Part shown: in pieces, positions 1 to 11,863 of the stretch | How the letters are laid out: the number at the start of each line of letters is the position of its first letter | How positions within the stretch are numbered: the stretch's first letter is position 1 | Assembly (NCBI RefSeq): GCF_018812025.1 | Contig: NC_063057.1 | Span: forward strand, 19,131,638-19,195,637 | DNA: 64,000 nt | Direction of reading: 5' to 3' | Source of the DNA: Megalobrama amblycephala | Taxonomy: Eukaryota > Chordata > Actinopteri > Cypriniformes > Xenocyprididae | Translations under genes and position numbers: made by a program | Notes under the pieces: generated by a model | Seen by the model: the letters and a program-made list of their open reading frames with translations, nothing else | What the model was told of the DNA's origin: nothing | Database searches by the model: none

Positions 1-151
1 TAATGATCCTGTACTCAACATCTTCAAGGAGTAACAGTATAATTTTGTCTCTTGTGGCAATGAAGATGAATTTAATTGGGACACCAGGAACTCAGACGGA
101 CTCTTAACACTGAAATAATAAGTGTTTTATCTTGGCATGTTGTCTGTTTAA

Positions 152-290
152 TGCGATAGTTCACCCAAAAATTAAAATTCTGCCATCATTTACTCACCCT
201 CATGTAATTCAAATCCTATAAGACTTTCATTCTTCTTTGAAACAGAAACAGATATTTTTGGTTCACACAAGAACCATTGAGGTTTGTTCT
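152..290 (+). repeat. Angel-like MITE, fragment
   Basis: The stretch begins GATAGTTCACCCAAAAATTA and continues through CATTTACTCACCCTCATG, matching the 5' part of the Angel-like elements at 5818, 17823 and 45016. The outer TTAAAGG terminus is missing and no matching right arm follows, so this is a truncated left end. Confidence 0.75.
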
Positions 291-652
291 TGCGTGTTGA
301 TTTGCAGTTGAACATATGTGATGTGCTCTATGTATGTAAACTGCTCAATACCTACAGATTACTTTTACAGTGTCTTAATTAACTTTTTGAAACTTAAACA
401 TTTTGGTGGAATGGACTTTCAAGAGGACAGAAATCTCCTAGGTTTCATTAAAAAAAAATCTTCATCTGTGTTTCAAGGAACGGAAGTATTATGGGTTTGG
501 AACAACATACGAGTGAGTAATTGACAATTTTCCTTTCTTTTTTTTTTCCTTTTTTTTTTTTTGTGGTATATATAACTATATTTAAATATATTGCCCAGGC
601 CTAGTGGTGGTAGTGTATAATGTGTCTGTAAAATTTCAACAACATATGAAAC
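291..652. other. Unclassified AT-rich spacer with T-tract
   Basis: There is no recognisable gene or repeat apart from a T-rich tract at about 530-562 broken by CC. A 68-codon open frame at 318-524 has no recognisable protein signature and ends in low-complexity sequence; it is not called as a gene. Confidence 0.5.
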
Positions 653-656
653 TTAA

Positions 657-1615
657 AGGTGTCATATAATTGAAAATTGAATTTATCTTGGCATAGTTAA
701 ATAACAAGAGTTCAGTACATGGAAATGACATACAGTGAATCTCAAACTCCATTGTTTCCTCCTTTTTATGTAAATCTCATTTGTTTAAAAGACCTCCGAA
801 GAACAAGCGAATCTCAACATAACACCGACTGTTACGCAACAGTCGTGATCATTAATATGTACGCCCCAATATTTGCATATGCCAGCTCATGTTCAAGGCA
901 TTAGACAAGGGCAGCCAGTATTAACGTCTGGATGTGCACAGCTGAATCATCAGACTAGGTAAGCAAGCAAGGATAATAGCGAAAAATGGCAGATGGAGCA
1001 ATAATAACTGACATGATCCATGATAACATGATATTTTTAGTGATATTTGTGAATTGTCTTTCTAAATGTTTCGTTAGCATGTTGCTAATGTACTGTTAAA
1101 TGTGATTAAAGTTACCATCGTTTTCTTACTGTATTCACTGCGACAAGAGCCGTCGCTATTTTCATTATTAAACACTTGCAGTCTGTATAATTCACAAACA
1201 CAACTTCATTCTTTATGAATCTCTCCAACAGTGTGTAATGTTAGCTTTAGCCAGGGAGCACAGCCTCAAACTCATCCAGAATCAAATGTAAACGTCCAAA
1301 TAAATACCATACTTCCATGATCCGAAATGCTGCATGACGAAGACTTTGTAAAGATCCATTTTGAGGGTTATATTAGCTGTGTGAACTTTGTTTATGCAAT
1401 GTATTATAGAGTCGCAAGCTTGGGGGCGGGGAGCGCGAGGATTTAAAGGGGAAGCACGCTGAATCGGCGCATTTATAATGATGCCCCAAAATAGGCAGTT
1501 AAAAAAATGAATTAAAAAAAATCTATGGGGTATTTTGAGCTGAAACTTCACAGACACATTCAGGGGACACCTTAGACTTATATTACATCTTGTGAAAAAG
1601 CATTCTATGGCACCT
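657..1615 (+). mobile_element. Family A TTAA element, copy 1
   Basis: A 959-bp non-autonomous DNA transposon flanked by TTAA at 653-656 and 1616-1619. The ends are a decayed AGGTGTCATA on the left and a right end complementary to AGGTGCCATAGAATG. The internal sequence is shared with the other eight copies in the window. The central palindrome here reads GTTACGCAAC (828-843), the only copy that has lost the central CpG symmetry. TTAA duplication with TTAAAGG ends points to the Kolobok/T2 group rather than piggyBac, whose ends normally start CC. No transposase is encoded. Confidence 0.9.
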
Positions 1616-1619
1616 TTAA

Positions 1620-1840
1620 AGATACAGTTCACAGAGAAAAAAAAAAAATGTCATAATTTACTCACCTTTCTGTTGTTCCAAACCTGTATGAGTTCTGTGA
1701 AACAAAAATATTTTGAAAATTGTCTCATTTTTTTTTTTTTTGACCATACAATGAACATCAATGGGGTACAACGTTGTTTATATCCCAACATTATTCATGT
1801 AGTATCTTTTTTGTGTTGTGCAGAATAAAGCAAATCATAT
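1620..1840 (+). repeat. Angel-like MITE abutting family A copy 1
   Basis: Immediately after the TTAA at 1616-1619 the sequence reads AGATACAGTTCAC, then ATTTACTCACC and TGTTCCAAACCTGTATGA, the left half of an Angel-like element. Further on, GACCATACAATGAACATCAA matches the centre of that family. Copy 1 of family A therefore appears to have landed exactly on the TTAA that flanked an older Angel-like element. Confidence 0.7.
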
Positions 1841-2892
1841 AGGGCCTTCATTATATTTGAACTGGATGTTTACTCAATTTTACAATTTTCCTTGCATTAA
1901 ATATTTCAATCTTTGTGGCAACAATGGCAGTCTGGTCCAAATTACAATTCCTCTCTTTGAAAAAAAGAAGGAAAAAAATACACTGATATTGAGATCAAAA
2001 CAAAAAGTTTAACTATTTTGCCCCATCCAACTGTCACCATTTAATAGAACTGAAATCAAACAGAGACACTGAATGTTTTTTTCTACACGCACAAAGTAAT
2101 GTCCAAACACTGTCTCTCCATATCCATGTGATTATGATGCAATTGCTTTTTTGAGAAAGCAGGTCTACAACATGTTCTGCATAATCTCCAGATAACCTCT
2201 GTCACTGCCACAATTCAACTGTATTTATTCCTCTGTATTTCAATCAAACAGTTTTTTTTGCTATGTGTCAAGCATTTTCATCTCCATCTTTTTGCATATA
2301 ATGTATCCCGTGTGTCAGTTTCTGTAAGAAATTCACAGGTTTTCACATATGCATGCACACCTTCACACTATCTAGCTGAATATAATATTGTAACATGGTG
2401 ACAAGAGAAACATCCACCCTCATAGTCGAACCATATCTTTTAAAAAGCTAATATAAATACTAATAATAATAATATTTTAAAATTCTAGGTGTGTGTGTAA
2501 TCCTATGCAACGGTCTCACTTTAGTCTCTGGACTCAGATATAGCATTCATACCCAAAGTGTATCTTTTCAATGCTGCACACAGTAAACATGTTCATGAAT
2601 AATTCAGCAGCTCAGAATAATGTCTGTATATGAGGGTAAAGCGCTGGATCAATCCGAGGGTGTAAGATTGCAACTTGTAACAGACACACAAATGCACATT
2701 TCAGTAATATTTATGCCTAACAGTTAATCATAAAGCTCAAATGGAAGAGAATGCCATGAGCAATGCTACGAACACAAGTTGGATTCTCATGGAAAGTGCA
2801 TATTGGTTCATTATTTGCCTTCCACTACAAATAAATAAATATGTAGTTTGAAGTAAAGTTAGTTTATCTAGTGATAGTCAATGGAAGAAGCG
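1841..2892. other. Unclassified AT-rich spacer
   Basis: About 1 kb without a recognisable gene or terminal repeats. It contains a short TAA/AAT tract near 2459-2475 and scattered A/T homopolymers. I see nothing else I can support. Confidence 0.5.
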
Positions 2893-4785
2893 AAGTAGTT
2901 GGGTCATTCCATGTCAAATCAACCAGAGGTCCCCGGCTCAAATTTTTGCTTTTGTTAATATTTTTTCTGTAGAAAGACAACATATTAAATGTCACAGATG
3001 TATATTTACTGAGTAATCCACTATTTTGTCAAAATGACAATTTCCACATGAGATTTGGAGCCAAATTAGAGGGGTGTAAAAATGACTTTAGAAAGATGGC
3101 AGCATCATTTTAATTTTACACAGAGATTGGTAGGTCTATTAGTAAAATCTGTTGACTTTAACAATCTTTGTTTCATTATATGCAAACAGTGACAGTTTAA
3201 AAATAGTAAAAAGCACTTCTTGTGTTTTTTGCCTCAAGTTTGCATGCCTGTAACTCAAGAAGTATTAAAGGTGCCCTCGAATGAAAAATTGAATTTATCT
3301 TGGCATAGTTAAATAACAAGAGTTCAGTACATGGAAATGACATACAGTGAGTCTCAAACGCCATTGTTTCCTCCTTCTTATATAAATCTCATTTGTTTAA
3401 AAGACCTCCGAAGAACAGGCGAATCTCAACATAACACCGACTGTTACGTAACAGTCGGGGTGTACGCCCCCAATATTTGCATATGCCAGCCCACGTTTCC
3501 AACATTATAAAAGGCATTAGACAAGGGCAGCCAGTATTAACGTCTGGATCTGTGCACAGCTGAATCATCAGACTAGGTAAGCAAGCAAGAACAATAGCGA
3601 AAAATGGCAGATGGAGCGATAATAACTGACATGATCCATGATAACATGATATTTTTAGTGATATTTGTAAATTGTCTTTCTAAATGTTTCGTTAGCATGT
3701 TGCTAATGTACTGTTAAATGTGGTTAAAGTTACCATCGGTTATTACTGTATTCACGGAGACAAGAGAGCCGTCGCTATTTTCATTTTTAAACACTTGCAG
3801 TCTGTATAATTCATAAACACAACTTCATTCTTTATAAATCTCTCCAACAGTGTAGCATTAGCCGTTAGCCACGGAGCACTATCAAACTCATTCAAAATCA
3901 GAAGTAAACAATATAACAGTATACAATACTCACATAATCCGACGCATGCATGCCGCATACATGACGAACACTTTGTAAAGATCCATTTTGAGGGTTATAT
4001 TAGCTGTGTAAACTTTGTTAAGGCACTGTTTAAGGCAAGTGCGAGCTCTGTGGGCGGAGAGCACAGGATTTAAAGGGGCCGCAGCATAAAATCGGCGTGT
4101 TTATAATGATGCCCCAAAATAGGCAGTTAAAAAATTTAATTAAAAAAAATCTATGGGGTATTTTGAGCTGAAACTTCACAGACACATTCAGGGGACACCT
4201 TAGACTTATATTACATCTTTTAAAAACATAATCTAGGGCACCTTTAAAGATATCTTAATATTCTTTTAGATTCTTGTTCTTAACAAACTTTCCTTTTGGT
4301 ATCTTCATTTTAAAGGCCCTCGATGGTTCAGTCCAAGAGATTAGTAAATTGGTAAATTGTACACATTTTCAGTGGTTAAAAACAAATGTGGGTCACTTTT
4401 CATACAGCAGAAACTTTTTTATTTTAAAGAGGAATATCTGAAGAACAAATAATGTTGAAACTAGAAATGTATCTCGTGTTTTTCTATCATCTCAATTGCA
4501 TAGAATGCACCTGAGTGCCATAAATACTCCTTTTCTAAAGTTTGCATGCCTGCAACTCTAAAAGTATTCATGATATCATAATATCATTCTCATTCTTAAT
4601 ACACTTTCCTTTTGAAATCTTCATTTTCAAGGCCCTATGTATTTCAGTCTGTTTAAAAAGTTACCTACATTTGGTTTGTGACCATTGAAAATGGGTAAAA
4701 TTCAACAATTTGAACAAAAATGTGAGTCACATTGGGGTCCCAACATCTACGTGGCCTTAAAAATAAAGATTCCAAAAGAAAAGCT
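2893..4785. repeat. Unclassified repeat with internal duplication, split by family A
   Basis: The block starts GGGTCATTCCATGTCAAATC and ends near 4785. When the family A insertion (3269-4243) is removed, two similar segments follow each other. The first has AGTTTGCATGCCTGTAACTC (3238) and later CTTTCCTTTTGGTATCTTC; the second has AGTTTGCATGCCTGCAACTC (4539) and later CTTTCCTTTTGAAATCTTC. The spacing corrected for the insertion is roughly 310 bp, so this is a diverged tandem duplication inside an older element. I cannot name the family. Confidence 0.5.
3269..4243 (+). mobile_element. Family A TTAA element, copy 2
   Basis: A 975-bp full-length copy with TTAA at 3265-3268 and 4244-4247; ends AGGTGCCCTCGAATG and the complement of AGGTGCCCTAGATTA. 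The central palindrome ACTGTTACGTAACAGT is perfect at 3440-3455, followed by ATTTGCATATGCC. It interrupts the older duplicated repeat at 2893-4785. Confidence 0.93.
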
Positions 4786-5813
4786 GCCTAATTCGTGAAC
4801 CAATCCATTCAGTTTGCAAAATCAGTTCAGTATGGTCCTTTCACACACTGTATCAGACTGATCCAGTTCTTAAGGTCAACTCATTGACTTAATGATCCAG
4901 TCACAATGGTTCACAGCTCACTATAGCAGGCAATTTTTAGAGACAACATAAATGTAGGTCTATTCCTCACAAAGGTATAGCATCACTTCAAAAAACTTGG
5001 ACTACAATCTTTGTTGCCATATTTTATGATACTTTGTTGTGTTTCACATTCTTTTTCATGATTTTAAATGCATGCATCCCTTCAAATAAATTTGGTAATG
5101 TTCAAAGCTGGGTTCATACAAATGTCATTAGAAAAAACAGACAGAAAGTAGAGCAGAAATTTATTATAAACCCATTGAACTCTTAGTGTTAAATCAATCA
5201 CAGCTGGATTTTCATCATTCAGTGGTATTATGAAATAATATGCAATGGTGACTGAAGTGTGCTTTGATTATCCCATCACTCTCTGAGAACAGAGATGGGT
5301 GGGTTAGCTAGCTAACCCATAAATATTCTGTGTGTTTTTTTGGTGGTAGCTCAGGGGTACAAGACTATCCTCTCTAAAAAACTGACAAAAATCAGCAAAT
5401 CCCAGAGCTATAAGAACTCATATGGAGCGACAAGGCTGGCAATGATATATCTTATTCATCGGGTTTCTACTGCGCTAGATATGCTAGTCTTTGAAGCAAG
5501 GTTTCAATGATGTGCAAAGCATAGACTTGTGCTCTGAAAGCTCCTGGGTATCTAAAAAGACTTTTAGAATGGGAAGCATTAATATATGCTCATAAATTTT
5601 GCAATATGACATACGACAGATGCAAAATAAAAGGGTTGTCTTGATTGCAACAGTTGTCAGTCGGTTAGCGACTCCACCGTGAACCACCAGTCCTTCTGAA
5701 TGTGCAAATAATTAACAGTGTTACGGACAAATCCCTCTTGTAATAATTGGTGGCTTCAAGATTTGTGAATGTTAATTACAGGGACAGGGGAAATTGTAGA
5801 CCAGTGGTGTGAC
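4786..5813. other. Unclassified spacer with a 20-bp perfect palindrome
   Basis: No gene or known repeat is recognised. The one notable structure is TGGGTTAGCTAGCTAACCCA at 5300-5319, a perfect 20-bp palindrome. Confidence 0.5.
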
Positions 5814-5817
5814 TTAA

Positions 5818-6429
5818 AGGGATAGTTCACCCAAAAATGAAAATTTTATGTTTATCTGCTTATGATTTTTAACTCCAAGCGTTGCCGTCTGTCAGTCGTA
5901 TAATGTGGGTCAATGGGAACACAATCTGTAAGAGTAAAAAAAACATGCACAGACAAATCCAAATGAAACCCTGCAGCTCGTGACGACACATTGATGTCCT
6001 AAGACACGAAACGATCGGTTTGTGCGAGAAACCGAACAGTATTTATATAATTTTTTACCTCTAAAACACCACTATGTCCAACTGCCCTCCACATCCGGTT
6101 GGTGAGGTCAATAAACGCGCTCTGATGACAGAACTGATCTCTTGCGCTTTGCTTCAATGAGATCGAGACATCACTTCCGTTGTCAGAGCACATTCAGACC
6201 TCACTAACCGGATGCTGCAGGGTTTAATTTGGATTTATCTGTGCATGTTTTTTTTTACTCTTATAGATGGTGTTACCATTTCAATGCATTATATGACTGA
6301 CAGACGGCAACGGTTGGAGTTAAAAATCATCATTTGTGTTCTACTGAAGAAACAAAATCTCTTACATCTCGGATGCCCTGGGGGTAAGCAGATAAACATC
6401 AAATTTTCATTTTTGGGTGAACTATCCCT
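5818..6429. mobile_element. Angel-like TTAA MITE, complete
   Basis: A 612-bp element with TTAA at 5814-5817 and 6430-6433. The inverted ends are AGGGATAGTTCACCCAAAAA and its complement. The arms extend inward past GTTTATCTGCTTATGATTTT and the GTCTGTCAGTCGTATAATG segment, so roughly 110 bp on each side can pair. No transposase. It resembles the Angel MITE described from zebrafish; the family name is from memory, the structure is seen directly. Confidence 0.9.
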
Positions 6430-6433
6430 TTAA

Positions 6434-7297
6434 GCAGCTATTGATGATGATTATTTGTAAGCATGGTGACAGAAATTTCTATTCAACAATAGGTCAGATC
6501 AAGGGGGTATTAAAATGTGATCAGGACCAAACAAATTACTATTTAGTTCTTTTTTTTTAGCATGTCAAGCTTGTATGCCTCATGCTGAGAGAAGCTTGAC
6601 AGCTATGTTTTGCCCATTTTTAACATTTCAAACCAACCAAACAATTCTGGCTTGTGATCTCAGAATGATGTTGCTTTTTTTCTCTATAAGCTTTTTTTTT
6701 TTTTTGAGTAACATTTCAAGTGATAGCAAAGCATGCTGGTTAAACAATAGTGCAACAATATCTTAGTGTAAGGAAAAGATTGAAATTTAAGTTATTTACT
6801 GAGAAAGATACTTTAGGGCTGTCATGATTTCAGATTTTCACTACCTGATTATTGTGCATCATTCAACATATCGTGATATCTATAGAACTGTTGAAAAAAA
6901 TAAAGCTATCAAATTCATTACCTTATTTTATTTATTATCTTTTTTGGCCAATGAATCACACTCAAAATACTAGTGTAGGGACACAGAGAGAGAGTTCTTA
7001 CCCGCAATACAAAAGCATACCCAAAAAAGTACAGTTTTTTTACGGAAAACAAAAATCCTGGCATTTGCTCGGCATTTTGTGCACGGCATTAGTAGATACA
7101 AACTGTGTGCTTGTCGTCGTCTTAATCTTTTTCATTTTATGATGGGTAGCAATCATCGATAAGCTGCAATACTTCCACTAACTATTTGGAAAGTCAACCA
7201 CTGGATTATTTACAATGTTATTGTATATTTACTATTTAGTATTAAAATGAAATATCAATATTAAATTAAATATATTAAATATAAATTTGTCATCACA
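6434..7297. other. Unclassified AT-rich spacer
   Basis: Low-complexity T and A tracts dominate. No gene, RNA or terminal inverted repeats are recognised. The open frames here are short and composed of low-complexity codons. Confidence 0.5.
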
Positions 7298-7305
7298 GTA
7301 ATCGT

Positions 7306-8199
7306 CAGGGGTGTAACGGTACACGTATTTGTACTGAAACGTTTCGGTACAGGGCTTTTTGGTTCGGTGCAGAGCGTGAGTGAACGTGATCATCTCTTCC
7401 TCTTGAATACTAGTTACAGAATAAACATGAAAGAACATCTGAAGGTATGTTGAAAGATACATACATACATTATCTTGTGTAATTGCTCAATGTTTCAACA
7501 GCGGAAAGACATCAATGAAAGCTTGTAAACAATATGTCATGTAGCATTTACCTCAGAAAAGCCATTCAGTGTCCAAAGTTTGTTAGTTCACCAGAGTAAT
7601 GAACTCTTTTGCTTAATATATGCACTGTATTAGCCTATATAATCATTATATTTTACTTAACCTTTTAGTGATGTCCTGATTAGGCTATTTAATGTATGTT
7701 TAAATAAATCTGTTGTGAAAATGACTGCCACTGTGTAGAAATGATTATATTTTAACAACGAATTGGAGTAAAAACATTTAGAAGTTAATGCAAAAACTGC
7801 CTTATGTGCAGCTTACATGTTTGCATAGGCCAACAATTTGTTGTTTGAGTGTTGATTATTATTTCTAAAAATAAAAAGCTATTGAATTTAGGCTTATAGT
7901 TTGGGCTCAGTTGTTAACCTTTAATATTATAGTAGCATAATAGTCAAGTAAGGGCTCACTACATAGTTTATAGCATTAGCAGAGATCATTTTTTTATCCT
8001 TAAGAAACTTTTAGTTATAATTTAATTTAATATATTTAAAGACAAAAACACAATTTGTTCAGTAAACCACTGTTTAATAAAAAAAAGCAATTTCATATTT
8101 AGTTTTCTCCATACCTGCTGTACCGAAAACCGTACCAAACCGTGACTTCAAAACCGAGGTACGTACCGAACCGTGAGTTTTGTGTACCGTTACACCCCA
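7306..8199. mobile_element. Non-autonomous hAT element
   Basis: An 894-bp element with an exact 8-bp target duplication GTAATCGT at 7298-7305 and 8200-8207. The termini are CAGGGGTGTAACGGTACAC and the complement of TGGGGTGTAACGGTACAC, a typical hAT end. Subterminal GTACCG-like repeats occur at both sides (GTTTCGGTACAG; CCGTACCAAACCGTGA). The AT-rich interior has no transposase. Confidence 0.95.
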
Positions 8200-8207
8200 G
8201 TAATCGT

Positions 8208-9482
8208 CAATGCTGATATATAATCCGATGCCTCTATGCGTTTACTGATAATCTTCCCCAAAGTCATAGCTTTCAAATCTCATTTGTACATGCACATCAA
8301 GACAAGTTGCACCAGGTTTGATAGCGAATAGTTATTGTGTGTCTCATAACTAATTGTGAAGTGTCAAATATGCCGTTGGAATATGTGAAAAAGAGCAATC
8401 TGCTAAATAAGAGTTCAAGAGTAATACGTTTCTGCCGAACATTAATATTACTTAGTGAGCAACCAAGAACTTCAAGAAATTAGCAAGTCTGCGACTAATT
8501 TGCCCCCCGTGCTTCTCTGACAAACCCAAAGATTCAGACAGCAGGTCTTCCGTTAATGTTCATTAACGCAGTCACAACTGATCCCAGAAACCACATGGAT
8601 AACTGCTCTACTTTTAATAAACATGAGCGCAACCTACAAACATTTGATTGCTTTCAGGAACCATCACTGGAAGCCTCACAGCTATGGTTTCCCTTAATGA
8701 CGTCCCCTTGTTCACAGCACAAAAGCCCCTTGCATTATAAAGCTGCACCTGAGTCATCCTCTACTCATCTATGACTCATTTAAAAGTGACAAAAGACTCT
8801 TGAGATGGAGGGGTCCTCTTTTTCCAAGCGCTAACAATGGGTGCATTTTCAAAAAGGGTGAAAAACACTTGAGCTTCATGCTCACTCCTCTCAAAGGGCA
8901 GCTGAGGTCAGCTCTCTCTATTTAACCTAAACCTGCTGGAAGGAGATAATAATCAGACCTGTGTTCAGCATCCAGCGTCCTCTGGGGACGTTCTGTCCTT
9001 ACCAACAATCCATCTTTCCTCTCAATCAGGTCCAAGTGCTATTTTTTCTATCGCTATAGCTGGTGCAGGATGTGTAGACACTGTCAAACAAGTCCATTAC
9101 TGAAGGTGGCAGGTGGCAGAGTGGCAGACACAGCGGTGGGACTGTAACAGAGCAGTTCGTCCTGATGGTGGAAGACTTTATATCGTCATGGTTGCCCTAT
9201 TATCCGATTAATGCCGTTGGGGTGTTCAATGGTAATTGCTCAGCAATGCACAGAAAACCATGGCAAAGGTAACTGACTGCTTCCAGGTTTTCCCCTGATA
9301 CAAAACATTGAGAAATCTGACAAGTCTGGAGTGCTGTATTTGGGCATCCCAAGAGAACAAACCTTTGGTCTAATTTCAGTTAGGTACTGACTGAAACCTT
9401 TGGGGGAAATATAACAGAGAAAAAAAATATGCCAGAACATGGATGAAGAAGCTCTGAAAAATGTAATATAATCTAGTGTAGT
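8208..9482. other. Low-copy block, candidate conserved non-coding DNA
   Basis: About 1.3 kb without TIRs, microsatellites or any family seen elsewhere in the window. Base composition is more balanced than the surroundings, especially 8540-9240. No splice-bounded open frame is convincing. It could be a regulatory region, but only cross-species alignment could show that. Confidence 0.35.
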
Positions 9483-9601
9483 TTTGCCTGCAATTTGCTG
9501 ATGTTAGCTGTCCCCTGTGCCCTGTTATGCAGCTTTTTAGCGGATGCTAGTCCTCTCTACTCCTCATGTATTTTCACCAGTGACCTAGAGAGCTTCTTAT
9601 C
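9483..9601 (+). repeat. Diverged duplicate segment, copy 1
   Basis: TTGCCTGCAATTTGCTGATG, then GCCCTGTTATGCAGCTTTTT and GTGACCTAGAGAGCTTCTTA match in order the segment at 13912-14017, with about a 10-bp length difference. Neither flank looks like a transposon end, so this may be an old local duplication of low-copy sequence or an unrecognised ancient repeat. Confidence 0.65.
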
Positions 9602-9976
9602 TAACAATTTCAGCAAACAAACCACAGATAATAGCCAGCCGAATCCATCAATACTACAGGAAAAATCGCCAACATGACCCTATACAGTTTGCATAGCCTT
9701 TTCTTACATTGCATAGATAGTCAGTTAAAGCGCAGTGCTTTCCAAACCAGACATGCAGCAACGATAAAAAGTATCTTTTCTAAGTTAATCAGTTTTTTGT
9801 CCTACCAAGCATGACAGTGAGGGATAGAGCTTAGATCGGGCCCAACAAATCAAGCCCGACCCTACCCGAGCCCGAGCACGTTGTGTCCGAGCCCGGCCCG
9901 GCCCGACACGTCCACTGTAATTATGAGCCCGAGCCCGATTTAAACCCGACCATTTTTAATATGTGGGCCGTTATAA

Positions 9977-10365
9977 CCAGGGGCGGCGCCAGAATTTTTT
10001 TTTTTTTTTTTTACGCAGGTGCTGCTGTGCTAGATCATTTAGGCTACAGGGGGAGCTGCACAGTTATATAAATTATATAAATACTATTAATAAATGTGCA
10101 AAAATTGGCCACTCAATAATAAATAATAAATTATTTTAATTATCATAATTAAAGTTTTAATTTTATTAAATTGAACAAGCTCAACATTCAGCATTCAATC
10201 AAATATTCTTAAAGATTAATTATTATTAATAATGTTACTTCAACATATTGTTATTTCAACATAATATGTGTGTGAGCAACAAGCAAGATGTGCATTTGTA
10301 AATTCGGTGACAGCGTGTGTTACCAGTTTCAAAAGGTTTGTGACCGCGGCGCGCCGGCGCCTCCA
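9977..10365. mobile_element. Probable nested hAT fragment
   Basis: CAGGGGCGGCGCCAGAA is a typical hAT left end, and CCGGCGCCTCCATG near 10352-10365 is a degenerate complement of it. The flanking 8 bp (GTTATAAC versus TCATAATT) are only loosely similar, so the borders are tentative. Confidence 0.45.
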
Positions 10366-10870
10366 TGTCATAATTACATTGTCTGCTATATTGCTTTTTA
10401 TGTATTAAATCCAGGTAATTGGATGATGAAAAATGTATTAAAATTAAGATACAATTTATACTAAATGAAATTCACTTTAAAGAAAATCTTTCTTCAAAAC
10501 AAAACTTAACAAACTTGAAACTAAATGTGCTTATTTAATGGCTAAAACACGTAGACTACAGACTCTCTTTTTGTACAAATTGCAGCACATTCATTTAATT
10601 CTGAATTTTGCACATGTAAGTTGAAAAGCATTTGTTTGTGCATAGTAAACATATCCGTAACATTTATCAAGTTCATAATTGTGCGTGCATGTATTAATTA
10701 TTATCTTAATGAATAATACGACAAGGAAGAAGCATGTAAACTGCGTTGTTTGTTTATTAAAACTAGTTTAAAATGTTTCCATACCTCCGATTTTCCTCCA
10801 GACTTGCTCAAAGTTAATTCTCCTGTTTTAATTTTTTTCTTTGCTCCTTCAAGCTCCATGTTGTACTTAA

Positions 10871-11391
10871 GCCTCGTTTACACTGTTCGTATGGCTCCGA
10901 CAAGGTTTTGTTCCGTCCTCTGAGCGGTGTCAACTCACACCAGAAGCATTTCAGAAGCGAAGTTTTTGTGTTTTTAATGGCTAAATGGTTATATTTTGTC
11001 CGGTTTGATTGTGTTTATTGCTATGCCATACTTTATTTTGCTGTAGCCATACAGATGAAGTTAACACACTTAAAATTCCAGTTATGGACAACAAAAACAA
11101 AGAAATTTCAAGTTTTTCAACTTCGAATCTCTTGTCTTCAGTTTCTGTCATTGTAGTGATGTGAAATATCAGCAGGAGTTTACAGGATTATTTTGACTTT
11201 ATTTTGTATTTGAGCTGCGAGGCGCCTATCTTTAGCGAAGCGGCGCAGTGAGCCCCTTCTGGGACGCTTCTCAAACGCACCGCGGCGCGGCTGGTGTAAA
11301 CACGAGCATTGACTAGAGTAGCCGCGAATCAGCTCCGGTAGCCGCGTCGCAGCCGTAACGTGCCGCACACGCGTGCAGTGTAAACGAGGCT
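10871..11391. mobile_element. Nested TTAA element, ends GCCTCGTTTACACTG
   Basis: About 521 bp inside the hAT at 9825-11600. The left end GCCTCGTTTACACTG follows TTAA at 10867-10870; the right end CAGTGTAAACGAGGC is followed by T and TTAA at 11392-11395. The inverted ends are 15 bp and perfect. The interior near the right end is CpG-rich (CGCACCGCGGCGCGGC). This is a TTAA family distinct from family A. Confidence 0.8.
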
Positions 11392-11863
11392 TTAAGCTAC
11401 TGAATAGTACAGCACGCACAGCAGGTGTGATGCGTCACGCGTGCGAGACTGCGAGTGGACGAGACGCTGCGCATGACACGTGACGTGCTTTATCAAGGGC
11501 CCGGCCCGAGGACGGTGGCGGGAAATATCGGCCCGACCCGGCCCGCGGGTCGGGTCGGGCCGAGTCCGGGCTCGGGCTCGGGCAGAGAATCTAAGCTCTA
11601 GTGAGGGATGACACTTCTATTTTAGAAAAGGTTTTACATTTTTCTGCGATGTCAACAACACAAAGTATGTCAATGACAATGTTTATGTGTTTATCTTAAA
11701 AGCATCTAATGTGAGTTTGAATATCATTTTGAGTTAGGGTTAGTCCGGATCTAACTAACCCTTATTTTTTGTCCGGATCTATTAATTTATTCAAAAACAA
11801 TTCATACAATTACCTCTTCTATTATAAACATTTGTACTTTTTCAAAAAGATTTTAAATGTTAA

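Larger units (their letters stand above)
9825..11600. mobile_element. hAT element with GC-rich ends and nested insertions
   Basis: A 1776-bp element with an exact 8-bp duplication GTGAGGGA at 9817-9824 and 11601-11608. The ends are TAGAGCTTAGAT and ATCTAAGCTCTA. Just inside both ends are long GC-rich repeats of CCCGAGCCCG / CGGGCTCGGG type, which can base-pair. The interior is AT-rich and carries at least one, probably two, further insertions (9977-10365 and 10871-11391). No transposase reading frame was found. Confidence 0.93.

Noticed and set aside
657..1615. piggyBac assignment for family A because of the TTAA duplication
   Set aside because: piggyBac ends normally begin with CC next to TTAA; here they begin AGG, as in Kolobok/T2-type MITEs. 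Without a transposase the assignment stays provisional.
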